Shown: positions 9,053 to 17,986, numbered from the stretch's first letter. The stretch: 64,000 bases of DNA from Candidatus Riflebacteria bacterium HGW-Riflebacteria-1 (GCA_002839445.1 PGYB01000003.1:124001-188000); one strand, 5' to 3'. The notes: generated by a model not told the origin, from the letters alone. Program-made: numbers and translations.

Positions 9053-9271
9053 ATGACAGAACGAGAACGGGTAGTAAACCAGACATTGCTAATCTGGAGC
9101 GCAGTTGTAGTAATCGAAATTTTTGTCATCGCGCATCTCATGGCTTTTCCGGTGCTGATTCTTACCGCATTGGTCATGTTCTGGCCAATCAAGGCAGCGC
9201 TCAACTGGCCTAAACCTCTTGACAAGCCCACCGACAGTTCGGCATCAGCCGTAACAACGGTTGAAAGGTAA
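9053..9271 (+). CDS. Small membrane protein of the Srf-like operon
   Basis: This 72-residue protein has a strongly hydrophobic core at residues about 13-45, probably two closely spaced transmembrane segments or one long hairpin, flanked by a charged N-terminus (TERERVV) and a short polar tail. A good GCAGGAGG ribosome binding site lies eight bases before the ATG. It sits between the Sel1-repeat gene (20-base gap) and srfB (9-base gap), so it is co-transcribed. I recognise no family; it could be the membrane dock of the complex. Confidence 0.65.
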   Translation: MTERERVVNQTLLIWSAVVVIEIFVIAHLMAFPVLILTALVMFWPIKAALNWPKPLDKPTDSSASAVTTVER

Positions 9272-9280
9272 ACAGTTCGC

Positions 9281-12028
9281 ATGGAGAAAATCGAATTTCT
9301 GGTTTCGACCGGCATAAACTTTTACGCGCCAGAGTATGAGATCAGGCTGTCTGACCTGCTTCTGCAGAAAACCTGGCAATTCAGAGTCCTTCAGTCACCC
9401 GCCGGCGCAATCGGCCTGCAATATGGCAGCGAAGCAATCAGCAACGCTGTTACCCAGGGTGATCAGGCCTTGGTCGATGTAGGCGGGCTTGCTCTGCGCT
9501 TTGGCGACGTTCTCGACAAATGCCTCGGAAAATGGCTGCCTCTGCCCTGTCTGCCTAAATCAGCCGACAGCGATGTACCATGCCGCAGCGTTGACTGGGC
9601 ACGCCTGTTTTTATACCGCTCACCTCTGCAGCCTGACGAAAACATGGTGCGCATGGTTCTCGCCGTCGATACCACCCTGCAGTCCGGCAATGAAGGCTCT
9701 GACTGCGGACTTTATCCCGAAGACACCGGAGTGTCTTTTGTCGCCAACCCTGGCCAGAAAAAATTCTGGCAGACTCCGACGCAGCTCAACTGGCTAAAAT
9801 CGTCGCTTAAAGGTATTCCGGCAGCTGGTGGCGAACAGGTGCCACCCTATGCAATTTCGCTGGCCGCCTTCTTCGTTCTTATTGACGGCCTTAAACAGGC
9901 CGAAGCTCTGCCCGAGATCACCATGATGCACCCGGAAGGCGAAGAGATAGAGGTTAATCTCGTTCTCGATCTTGGCAACAGCCGAGCCTGCGGCATTCTC
10001 GTTGAACAGACTCCTGGCCGCCCTGTCAGCCTCGATGAATGTTGCAAACTCGAAATCAGAGACCTGCAACAACCCGGAGAAGTTTACACCGAGCCTTTCG
10101 ACACCAGTTTCAAATTTCAGCCACCACTTTTTTACGATCCCGAAAACGCCATACCGCAGACTGGCAGAACATTTGTCTGGCCCGGTATTGTGCGCCTTGG
10201 CAACGAAGCTGCGCGACTGGAACCGTCAGACGTTGGCGATACCGGCATGTCCAGTCCAAAACGCTATCTCTGGGACGACAAAACCCGTCATTTTCCATGG
10301 TATTTCAATCTCAATGAAGAAGGTACCGGCAAAAAAATCAGTGCCAGTTTTTTAAAGTATCTTGACGAAAACGGTGTGTTTAAAGGCGACGAAGGCACAC
10401 CGCCCTTTGAGCCCTGCTATCCTACCAGCGCACTGATGACCTTTCTGATGTGCGAACTTCTCTGCCACGCCTATGCGCAGATAAATTCTTATGGCTACCG
10501 TAAGTCGCGCGGACACCGACTGGCCGGCCGCGTGCTCAAGAATATCGTAATCACCACGCCATGCGGCATGTCACAGCCCGAACTCGAGCTTTATCGTCTA
10601 CGGGTGCAGTCTGCAATCGATCTGTATTTTCATGTAACCGGCCTCAGCAACGAGCGCAAGCCACAGCTACACCTGGATTTCGACGAAGCGACCGCTGTAC
10701 AGCTGACCTACCTGTTTGGCGAAATTAAGAGTCGCTTTCTTGGCAATGCCGCCGAGGCTGTTGCGACACCTGGTCGGCAGCGCACCTCTGGCGAAGGCTT
10801 CAAACAGCAGACATTTCGGCTTGCCAGCATAGACATCGGCGGTGGAACCAGTGACCTGATGATTGCCGAATACGCTCCTGACCAGGCTGATCCAGCCATA
10901 ATCAGGCAACGTATGCTATTTTCAGAAGGTTTTTCTGTCGCCGGCGACGAAATCGCCAAAAGAATCATCGAAAAACTCATCCTGCGCCGCATCTTTAGCT
11001 GGGCCCAGCAAAAAAATCCCAATGTCTCATGGGAAGAGTTCCAGCTGTTCTTTGGCCCGGGGCGCGGCGGACGTGACAAAAGCTTTCATGACATGAAAGC
11101 TGAACTCTGTCGCCAGGTCTGGATACCGATGGCGCATCGCCACCTTGAATTCGCCGAGATTGACAGCGAAGACCCTGATATGGAACTAAGCTTTGACCGC
11201 TTTTTTCCCCGCAGACTACCGGGCAGCAACGTGCTCGACTTTTTCGCTAACTGCATGAAAAAGGACTTTGGCTGTGATATCACACTGCCGGAAATCCCCT
11301 GGGAAATCTCGCGCAGCCGTGTCAATGCGGTCATAGCCAACGTACTCGAAAACATTTTGCGTATCTTTTCGGAGGTCACTGCGCAGTTTGACTGTGATGC
11401 CCTTATTCTCGGCGGAAAGCCTTCTTCTCTGCCAATAATAAGAGAAATTCTGGTTAAACTTATGCCGGTTCCTTCGGCGCGGATAATCGGTCTTAAGGGT
11501 TATTCTGTCGGCAGCTGGTACCCGTTTGCGCAAAAAGGCGGCGGCATTTCAGATCCCAAAACCACCTGCGTCATGGGGGCGGCAGTCTGGCTTTTTGCCG
11601 AGAAGCTCAATAATCTAGACGGTCTTAGCCTGCGCACAGAAAGCAGCATGATCAGCCAGCGCGAATGCTTCATCGGCACTTTCTCTCACGAAGTTATGAC
11701 GCTCGACCGCTGCCTGTTCCCGACCCCAGGAAATGAACCAGCTGTAATGCAGACTGCCAAGTCTGCAATGCTTGGTATCCGGCGCATCGACTCAGAAGTA
11801 TGCATGGTTAACCCGATCTGGGAAGTGCAGCTTGACCGCGATCAACTCAAAAGCTCAGGGCCATTTGAAATATCGCTGACTCAGGATCCGCTGCATCGGG
11901 AATGTCTCAAGATTTCAGGCGTCAAAGACGAAAAGGGTAGCAAAGTTAGCCATAACGCGGCATCCCTGCGCCTGCGCACCATGATTAACGACCAGTATTG
12001 GCTTGATACCGGAAGTTTCGATCTTTAA
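9281..12028 (+). CDS. srfB: SrfB-family protein (actin/Hsp70-fold ATPase-like)
   Basis: The 915-residue protein matches the SrfB family, named after a Salmonella gene in the SsrB-regulated srfABC operon and found in many Gram-negative bacteria. Motifs of the actin/Hsp70/sugar-kinase fold are visible: phosphate-1 VLDLGNSR at residues 228-235, phosphate-2 DIGGGTSDL at 518-526 and an adenosine-type motif GGKPSSLP at 711-718. The N-terminal 220 residues precede the first ATPase motif and are family-specific. ATP binding is therefore likely; the molecular role of SrfB is poorly known. There is no signal peptide. The start has only a weak AAAGG site that lies in the end of the preceding gene, suggesting translational coupling. 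The length is close to that of proteobacterial SrfB (about 900-1000 residues). Confidence 0.82.
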   Translation: MEKIEFLVSTGINFYAPEYEIRLSDLLLQKTWQFRVLQSPAGAIGLQYGSEAISNAVTQGDQALVDVGGLALRFGDVLDKCLGKWLPLPCLPKSADSDVPCRSVDWARLFLYRSPLQPDENMVRMVLAVDTTLQSGNEGSDCGLYPEDTGVSFVANPGQKKFWQTPTQLNWLKSSLKGIPAAGGEQVPPYAISLAAFFVLIDGLKQAEALPEITMMHPEGEEIEVNLVLDLGNSRACGILVEQTPGRPVSLDECCKLEIRDLQQPGEVYTEPFDTSFKFQPPLFYDPENAIPQTGRTFVWPGIVRLGNEAARLEPSDVGDTGMSSPKRYLWDDKTRHFPWYFNLNEEGTGKKISASFLKYLDENGVFKGDEGTPPFEPCYPTSALMTFLMCELLCHAYAQINSYGYRKSRGHRLAGRVLKNIVITTPCGMSQPELELYRLRVQSAIDLYFHVTGLSNERKPQLHLDFDEATAVQLTYLFGEIKSRFLGNAAEAVATPGRQRTSGEGFKQQTFRLASIDIGGGTSDLMIAEYAPDQADPAIIRQRMLFSEGFSVAGDEIAKRIIEKLILRRIFSWAQQKNPNVSWEEFQLFFGPGRGGRDKSFHDMKAELCRQVWIPMAHRHLEFAEIDSEDPDMELSFDRFFPRRLPGSNVLDFFANCMKKDFGCDITLPEIPWEISRSRVNAVIANVLENILRIFSEVTAQFDCDALILGGKPSSLPIIREILVKLMPVPSARIIGLKGYSVGSWYPFAQKGGGISDPKTTCVMGAAVWLFAEKLNNLDGLSLRTESSMISQRECFIGTFSHEVMTLDRCLFPTPGNEPAVMQTAKSAMLGIRRIDSEVCMVNPIWEVQLDRDQLKSSGPFEISLTQDPLHRECLKISGVKDEKGSKVSHNAASLRLRTMINDQYWLDTGSFDL

Positions 12029-12053
12029 GTGAAGGCAGTGTGAGGAGAAAGAA

Positions 12054-12803
12054 ATGAGCGACAACAACGAACTTTTCCCGTTTCCAACAGTGCCGGAACC
12101 GGACAAGACAGATAAACAGACGCTGCCGGCGTTTCCCGGTTCAGCTGGCATAGCTGCCAGCGAAGCACCTCTTTCCGCTGAAGAGCTGCGTGAAATTCGT
12201 ATTCTGCTCGCCAATCAGCGTGTCGCTCAAAAAGAAAGCCTTCCACCGCTACCATCAGTTGATCTGCCGCTGCCAACCTCGGCGCCTTCTGCAGCAGAAA
12301 GTCAAAGCTCAGTGAAACCGGAGAAAATTCTGCAACAGCAGTTCGTCGCCCATCTTGAATCATTGCAGCTTACCGAGCCTTTCGAACTCGAAGCCAGACG
12401 CCAGTTGTCTGAAATCATCGTCACCATTGCCGACGCACGCATGGTTACCCGCGTATGGTCGGCGACAAGTTCGATTTTGCCCATCAAAAGCAGTCTGCGC
12501 CATGGCACACCAGACCAGAAACTCTTTGCCCTGATCATGCTTGGCGAGCGCTTTCTGCAGTCACTTTCCGGAATGAGTTTTACCGACCGCAAACGACTGC
12601 TTAAGGCAGTTGCCCGCTACCTGTCTGAAGTTTCTGAGACCTGCTCTTTTATTCAGATGGAAGGCGAACCCTTTAATCCGCAGTATCATGAGCGCGCACC
12701 AGGCTCGATGCCTTCTGGCAAAAGCGTTCGCGAGATGCATGGCTTTCTGGTCACTTCCAGAAGCTCTAACCAGGTGGTAAAAACTGCCCTGGTTCTTACC
12801 TGA
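12054..12803 (+). CDS. Srf-operon protein of unknown family with GrpE-like C-terminal tail
   Basis: This 249-residue cytoplasmic protein starts with a Pro-rich, acidic N-terminus (about 1-95), followed by a helical domain (about 100-200). The last 45 residues contain GEPFNPQYHE, then a spacer, then VREMHGFLV and VVKTALVLT. This resembles in order and spacing the conserved end of GrpE nucleotide-exchange factors (G-x-x-F-D-P-x-x-H-E ... G-Y ... R-x-A-x-V), but the match is short and I see no long GrpE coiled coil. Because the adjacent gene encodes the Hsp70-fold SrfB, a nucleotide-exchange or cofactor role is an attractive inference. GAGGAGAAA lies before the ATG; gaps to srfB and to the next gene are 25 and 24 bases. 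It has no obvious counterpart in the three-gene srfABC operon. Confidence 0.7.
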   Translation: MSDNNELFPFPTVPEPDKTDKQTLPAFPGSAGIAASEAPLSAEELREIRILLANQRVAQKESLPPLPSVDLPLPTSAPSAAESQSSVKPEKILQQQFVAHLESLQLTEPFELEARRQLSEIIVTIADARMVTRVWSATSSILPIKSSLRHGTPDQKLFALIMLGERFLQSLSGMSFTDRKRLLKAVARYLSEVSETCSFIQMEGEPFNPQYHERAPGSMPSGKSVREMHGFLVTSRSSNQVVKTALVLT

Positions 12804-12827
12804 GCCGCTAGCGCGAGGAGAAAAAGC

Positions 12828-14108
12828 ATGGGACTCTTGGCCAAAACTGTTACCAAAGGCTTTCGAGCCTGTTATTTTCGCAACCAGCCCGTACACCAGT
12901 TTTACAGCCACCTGCAGGCTGTTCTCAAGGAAATCTCACCAGACGGTGAACTGAAGCACTTGTTTGCCCGGCCCAGCTTTCCAGGCAACTCCGGAGCCAA
13001 CGCGCAGGAAGTTGAATGGGAAACCGAGCTTGCTGGCGAGGCAAATAAGTTTCATGACCTGCCAGAAGCAAAGCAGAGCGAAATGGCAGGACTGCTCGCT
13101 TCATACATTCAAAAAATCAAAACCTATGCCGAAGCCAAACAAGGCAAGACAGGCGTTGAAAAAGATTATTCAGACTATCTCAAGGCGGTTGCGGTCTCAC
13201 CTGACGCCAGCCAGATCTTTGTCCTCTCCGGAAAGCCAGTGCTGGTGCACTGGGGCTATTTCAGCGAAGACGGCAGATTTGCCGGTCAGGTTAAATATGC
13301 CGGCTGGGACGAGTTCATTGCCGAAATCCAGCGCAAGGCCCCGCCAAAGAAAGAAGAGCCGGCCGTAGCGCCGTCGGCAGCGACTTCGGCAGCTGCCGCC
13401 GCTGCTGCCGCAACGTTATTCAAAAATGACGAACCTGCGGCAGCCAAAGAACCGCCACTTGTCAAGGCCGAAGAGGCGGTCATGCCGGCAAAGACTGAGA
13501 AAAGAACTGACGCGAAAGCCAAAGATGTCAACAAAGACGAGAAAAAGCCGGCGGCGCCCCTGGAAGAAGATGACCTGAACCGCAGCAAACCGCTTATGGC
13601 ATGCGGGCTCGGCGCCTACGAATGGGTAAAATGGCTCGCCATTGTGCTCGCAATAATCATTCTGCTGCTGCTTTTCCTGCCGAAACGCCAGTCAGGATCC
13701 CCGGGCATGGGCCAGCTGGGTGGCGGTGGCGGTGGCGGAATCATGATGGGCGGCGGTGGCGGTGGCAACGGTGGTGGTAATGGCGGTGGCAATGGTGGTG
13801 GAGGCCAGGGCGGGGCCTGTCCGCAGTGCGGACATAAACAGTCTCAGACCGGACCAGCCGGCAGCTCACAGCCCGTCGGAAGCGGTCAGCCAACCCAGCC
13901 CACACCGGTGGCACAACCGGCAGGCAGTAATCCTCAGGCTCAACAGCAACCAGCGCAGCCGACTTCGCAGCCGGCCGCAAACAGCCAACCGGCTCAGCCT
14001 GCACCAGTAGTGCAACCGGTAGACAGCAACCCACAGGCTCAGCCGCAGACGACACAACCGATTTCGCAGCCAGGCGAGAGTGCGCCGACAGATGCAGGCA
14101 ATCCGTAA
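12828..14108 (+). CDS. SrfA-like membrane-anchored protein with Gly- and Gln/Pro-rich tail
   Basis: The 426-residue protein has a soluble N-terminal domain (about 1-180) containing QIFVLSGKPVLVHWGYF, an Ala/Lys/Glu-rich linker (180-255), and one strong transmembrane segment (about 266-285). The other side of the membrane carries a glycine-rich stretch (about 295-325), a CPQCGHK knuckle that could bind metal with only two cysteines visible, and a long Gln/Pro/Ser tail with repeated SQPAxxxQPAQP-like units to the end. Position between srfB and srfC and the single-anchor architecture agree with the SrfA-type member of srfABC operons; the sequence match is my judgement and less certain than for SrfB and SrfC. 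GAGGAGAAAAA precedes the ATG. The repetitive tail probably differs in length between strains. Confidence 0.6.
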   Translation: MGLLAKTVTKGFRACYFRNQPVHQFYSHLQAVLKEISPDGELKHLFARPSFPGNSGANAQEVEWETELAGEANKFHDLPEAKQSEMAGLLASYIQKIKTYAEAKQGKTGVEKDYSDYLKAVAVSPDASQIFVLSGKPVLVHWGYFSEDGRFAGQVKYAGWDEFIAEIQRKAPPKKEEPAVAPSAATSAAAAAAAATLFKNDEPAAAKEPPLVKAEEAVMPAKTEKRTDAKAKDVNKDEKKPAAPLEEDDLNRSKPLMACGLGAYEWVKWLAIVLAIIILLLLFLPKRQSGSPGMGQLGGGGGGGIMMGGGGGGNGGGNGGGNGGGGQGGACPQCGHKQSQTGPAGSSQPVGSGQPTQPTPVAQPAGSNPQAQQQPAQPTSQPAANSQPAQPAPVVQPVDSNPQAQPQTTQPISQPGESAPTDAGNP

Positions 14109-14136
14109 TAACTGACACAGAAACAGGAGTCCAGTA

Positions 14137-16707
14137 ATGCAGCAGAATCCACTTCGCCCGGAAGAACAGAAAGTCATCAACATGGCCGATCAGCTTGCGC
14201 GACTGCTGGCAAGCAGTTCTGACTGGGCCGGCAGTTTCCTGAAAGACGCGCAGATTCGCAAGTTCATGCAGAAAGTCATTCAGGAAAAACAGATAACAGT
14301 AAAGCGCATCGGCGAATCGGCACGGCGTCCCCTTGCCCTCGGCGTTTTTGGCGCCAGTCAGTGCGGCAAATCATATCTGGTATCCGAACTGGTGCGTGGC
14401 GCAAAACCAACTCCGATGGTTTTACTCAACCAGGCACGCCAGGTGCCACAGACTCGCGATTACCTCGAAGAAATCAACCCAGCCGGCGGACGCGAGAGCA
14501 CAGCCGTGGTAACCCGCTTTACCACGCGGCCGTATCGTCAGGTTAACGGCTGTTCTGCCTATATCAGACTGCTGAGCATTACCGACCTGGTAAAGATCTT
14601 TCTCAACGGGTTTCTGTTTGAATGTCAGTCAGATTTCATGCCTTCTGCCGATGAGCTGCAGAAGGTGCGCTATTCGTTCCGCAGTTTTGCCGGCAAAACA
14701 TCTTCAAACAGCCTGCTTGGCGAAGCTGACGTATGGGATCTTCAGGACTATGCGCGGCGCCACTTTCATAATCAGTTTCTGCGCATGCTCGAGGACATAA
14801 ATTACTGGGGCATCATGCAGGAGGAAATTCGCATGCTGCCTGCCGACCAGCAAATCACCTATCTGGAATGGCTCTGGGGACGGTTTCCGAGAATTACCGA
14901 GCTGTTTCGTCATCTGGTCAAAGAACTCGGTGCCATGGGCGGAGAAGTGGTCGGCATTTACGATGACGCGCTGCTGCCTCGAGAAAACAGTATAATCGAC
15001 GTTCAGCGTCTTTCACAGCTGCTCAAGGTGGGCAACCGCAAAAGCACTGTTGTTCTTGGCAACGGCAGCGAAATCGCTGTTGATTCAGCTGTTTTATGTG
15101 CCCTGACCAGCGAATTGATCATGCAGGTTCAGGAACCAGGCGAAGAAGCCCTGGTGCAGAAGCTCGATGTTCTTGATTTCCCGGGCGCGCGCGCGCGCGC
15201 GCAGGTGTTTGACCAGCCAAGATTGAGCAAAGATCACGAAGCGCTTGTCGAAGTGTTTCTACGCGGCAAAGTCGCCTACCTGTTCGACCGCTACTCAGAC
15301 GACCGCGACGTCAGCGCGTTGCTGTTGTGCCAGGAAGGCGGGCCACAGGAAGCTAAATCACTGCCATACATGGTCAACAAGTGGGTTGAATGGAGCCAGG
15401 GCAAGGATGCGGCGGCGCGCAAAGGCAAAAAGCCGCTGTTGTTCAATATATTTACCAAATTTGACATGGATCTGGTTCGTAAACGCGGCGAAGACCCGGC
15501 AGTGCGCTGGGACAGTCGTCTTAAAACCAATTTTGCCGATTTTCTCGGCCGTGCCGGCGACTGGGTAAACGAATGGGAAGCTGAAAAATCATTTCAGAAC
15601 TGCTTCTGGGTGCGCAACCCGAATGTACAGCAGACAGTATTTGGTCGCGACAAGGACGGTCAGGAATTTGTGCGCGACGAAGACCAGCTCACCCAGATCA
15701 AGACAGAGTATCTGTCGAATCAGCATGTCCAAAAGTATTTCAGCAACCCGACAGAGGCCTGGGATCAGGCCGCAACACCGGGCAACCCCGGCATTCCATT
15801 TTTGATCAAAACGCTGCGCGCGAATATCGACGATACAACCAAGGTCGCACAGCTGCGCAACAATCTCAAGCAGGCCGAAGCAGAGCTTAAAACACATCTG
15901 CAGCCCTATTTTATCGGCGATGACATCAGCAAGGCGCGAGGCCTTGCCGAAGAACGCGCCAAGAAGCTGCTTGCCAGCCTTGGCCGCGTGATGGCAACAC
16001 GCTACTCGCTACCACAGATTCTTGATCTTGACCGCTTTTCGATATCTGACAAGACGATCGGCATGCTCTTTGACTCTGTCACCAACCCGATGGGCAACGA
16101 AGAAGAAGGCAGTGATAATGGCGGGATTGCCCAGAGTGAAACTCCGGTTTTCGAAGATTCGATATTTGCGATCGGCGAAGAACCTGCTGCCACCCCGACA
16201 AAGCCAACAAAAGCTCCGGTCAGCAAAGGGGTTAAGTTTGCCCAGGCAGTGTTGAACCGCTGGCAGGAGCAACTGGTTCATCTCACGCAAAACGCTGATT
16301 TTCAGCAGCTTACCGGGCTTCCCGGCGAATGGTACGCTGAGATAACCCAGGAAATAATAAAAGGCGCCTCGCGTCTTAAACTCGAAAAGACACTGGCTGA
16401 AGAAAGCGACGTTCAGCTCAACGCGCCCAACCCGGTGCGTTTTCAGCGCCGGACTGCTGCCGGTGCAGCATCTTTGCTTAACCGTTACATTGTCGAGCTT
16501 GGGCAAAGCCGAGGTGAAATTGCCATTCCATCTGGCCCGCCAAAAGCAACACTCTCGGCCCGCGCCTACCCGGGGCTGGCGATATACCAGCACTGGACCA
16601 ACGCTCTGGTACAGATGTTCAAAGATAACGTCGCTGAAGCTTCCGCCGACGATGACGCGAGTAACCAGGCATTAAGCGCTATTCTCAACACAAGTCTGAC
16701 ACCCTGA
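14137..16707 (+). CDS. srfC: SrfC-family GTPase-like protein
   Basis: The 856-residue protein corresponds to the SrfC putative virulence factor family. Nucleotide-binding motifs are visible: a P-loop GASQCGKS at residues 72-79, a G3-type DFPG at 347-350 and a G4-type TKFD at 440-443, which together point to a GTPase of the septin/dynamin-like broad group. The P-loop to DFPG distance (about 270 residues) is far longer than in Ras-like GTPases, so a large helical insertion sits inside the G domain. A second helical half runs to residue 856 with an acidic low-complexity linker around 645-690. There is no signal peptide. An (GC)8 dinucleotide run at 15185-15200 lies in the codons directly after DFPG. 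CAGGAG precedes the ATG; the gene ends the operon and no terminator hairpin with a T-run follows. Confidence 0.82.
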   Translation: MQQNPLRPEEQKVINMADQLARLLASSSDWAGSFLKDAQIRKFMQKVIQEKQITVKRIGESARRPLALGVFGASQCGKSYLVSELVRGAKPTPMVLLNQARQVPQTRDYLEEINPAGGRESTAVVTRFTTRPYRQVNGCSAYIRLLSITDLVKIFLNGFLFECQSDFMPSADELQKVRYSFRSFAGKTSSNSLLGEADVWDLQDYARRHFHNQFLRMLEDINYWGIMQEEIRMLPADQQITYLEWLWGRFPRITELFRHLVKELGAMGGEVVGIYDDALLPRENSIIDVQRLSQLLKVGNRKSTVVLGNGSEIAVDSAVLCALTSELIMQVQEPGEEALVQKLDVLDFPGARARAQVFDQPRLSKDHEALVEVFLRGKVAYLFDRYSDDRDVSALLLCQEGGPQEAKSLPYMVNKWVEWSQGKDAAARKGKKPLLFNIFTKFDMDLVRKRGEDPAVRWDSRLKTNFADFLGRAGDWVNEWEAEKSFQNCFWVRNPNVQQTVFGRDKDGQEFVRDEDQLTQIKTEYLSNQHVQKYFSNPTEAWDQAATPGNPGIPFLIKTLRANIDDTTKVAQLRNNLKQAEAELKTHLQPYFIGDDISKARGLAEERAKKLLASLGRVMATRYSLPQILDLDRFSISDKTIGMLFDSVTNPMGNEEEGSDNGGIAQSETPVFEDSIFAIGEEPAATPTKPTKAPVSKGVKFAQAVLNRWQEQLVHLTQNADFQQLTGLPGEWYAEITQEIIKGASRLKLEKTLAEESDVQLNAPNPVRFQRRTAAGAASLLNRYIVELGQSRGEIAIPSGPPKATLSARAYPGLAIYQHWTNALVQMFKDNVAEASADDDASNQALSAILNTSLTP
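15185..15200 (+). repeat. (GC)8 dinucleotide tract inside srfC
   Basis: Eight GC units follow the codons for the DFPG motif of SrfC and encode alternating Ala-Arg residues. Slipped-strand change by one unit would shift the reading frame behind the G3 motif. Confidence 0.9.
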
Positions 16708-16720
16708 GAACAATGTCAAG

Positions 16721-16740
16721 GCCTCAGCAGGCCTCAGCAG
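16721..16740. repeat. Tandem duplication of a 10-bp word after srfC
   Basis: GCCTCAGCAG occurs twice in direct succession 13 bases after the srfC stop codon. Its function is unknown and it may be a simple duplication. Confidence 0.7.
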
Positions 16741-16754
16741 CCGGCAACCTCAGC

Positions 16755-16783
16755 TTGCGATTTGTCACTTTTTTGCGTACAAT
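16755..16783 (+). promoter_or_regulatory. Promoter of the App1-like gene, suggesting a leaderless mRNA
   Basis: TTGCGA (16755-16760) and TACAAT (16778-16783) have a 17-base spacer. Only six bases separate the -10 box from the ATG at 16790, so the expected transcription start coincides with the start codon. No ribosome binding site is present upstream of this ATG. Confidence 0.6.
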
Positions 16784-16789
16784 GTAACA

Positions 16790-17758
16790 ATGAAAAAGTT
16801 ATTATTGATATTTGTGCTGGTATTTCAGGTTTCCGGGCTGTGGGCGATAGATCTGCTTGATCTGCGGGTTTTTCCACTATTCGACAGCCAGTCGGTCGCT
16901 TTTGAAGGCGTAATCGTCAACAACAGCTACAAATCTGAAGGCACCGGGCTGCGGGCGAAGCTTTCCGGACTGCGCTCGAAGTGGTTGAACAGCGGCAAAG
17001 TGGTCGTTGAGTCTGATGGCTATAAAGTAAAAGCAAACATCAATGACGGCGAATTTTCTGGCACCATCAAGGTTTCATCACTGGCCAGCTTCACTCTCCG
17101 CGTCTATCACGACGAAAAACAGCTGCACAGCGAGGGCTTCAGCTTTCCAGGCAATGCTGATTTCATAGTTGTCAGCGACATCGACGACACCATACTGGTA
17201 ACCGAAGTAACCAGCCGGTTGAAAATGGCTTATAACTCGATGTTTAAAGACGTCGACAAACGGCAGACGGTCAACGGCACCCCCGAGTTATATCGTGAGA
17301 TCGGCAGCGGAGCAACAGGCATCGGGAATCCGCATTTCGTTTATCTCAGCAGTTCACCAGCATTTTTGAGCCGGTCGCTAAAAGCGTTTCTGGTGCGCAA
17401 TAACTTTCCACCAGGCACCCTGATACTCAAAAAAAGCCTGACCAGTGGCGATCACGAGGGCCACAAAACCGGCTGGCTAAAAAAGGTTATGGGCAGATAC
17501 GCTGGTAAACCCCTGCTGCTGTTCGGTGACAGTGGCGAAAAAGACCCGTTCATCTACCGAAGTTTTGTCGAGAACAAAGAGAACCCTTCTCTGGTTAAAG
17601 GTATAATTATTCACGAAATCACCAGCAGAAGCGAAAAAATAGAGTCTCTGAGAGAATTTCGCGACTTTCTGCTCAAAAAATTCAAAATTCCATTTATCTA
17701 CTGGAGCAAAATCTCAGAGCTCAAGCAAAGTATGCGTGATGATGGACTGTTAAAGTAA
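16790..17758 (+). CDS. App1-like phosphatidate phosphatase domain protein, exported
   Basis: The 322-residue protein carries the DUF2183/App1 catalytic domain, a HAD-fold phosphatase domain known from yeast actin patch protein App1, which hydrolyses phosphatidate. The HAD nucleophile motif DIDDT is at residues 130-134, motif II is seen in YLSSSPAF (185-192), a lysine in GHKTGW follows, and motif IV in LLFGDSGEKDP. The first 19 residues form a signal peptide (hydrophobic, ending GLWA), so the enzyme is probably periplasmic, and residues 20-120 form a beta-rich N-terminal domain typical of bacterial members. It precedes an exported phospholipase D-type gene, and phosphatidate is the product of phospholipase D, so the two may act in sequence. 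The start is probably leaderless (see promoter). Confidence 0.82.
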   Translation: MKKLLLIFVLVFQVSGLWAIDLLDLRVFPLFDSQSVAFEGVIVNNSYKSEGTGLRAKLSGLRSKWLNSGKVVVESDGYKVKANINDGEFSGTIKVSSLASFTLRVYHDEKQLHSEGFSFPGNADFIVVSDIDDTILVTEVTSRLKMAYNSMFKDVDKRQTVNGTPELYREIGSGATGIGNPHFVYLSSSPAFLSRSLKAFLVRNNFPPGTLILKKSLTSGDHEGHKTGWLKKVMGRYAGKPLLLFGDSGEKDPFIYRSFVENKENPSLVKGIIIHEITSRSEKIESLREFRDFLLKKFKIPFIYWSKISELKQSMRDDGLLK

Positions 17759-17849
17759 CTCAGCTGTCGCTTAAACAATACCGTTCTCAATAAATTCTTT
17801 CACAGCAAAAGACAAGGCACCATAGTCGTTTTTGAGATTGCCTTCGACA

Positions 17850-17898
<49 letters not shown>

Positions 17899-17986
17899 GA
17901 GAAAGAACATAACAAAGCGGAAGAATTTACGAGCGAAATTCGGAGAATTGTTAAATACTCACTTTTCCGCGTTAAAGCATGGACGA

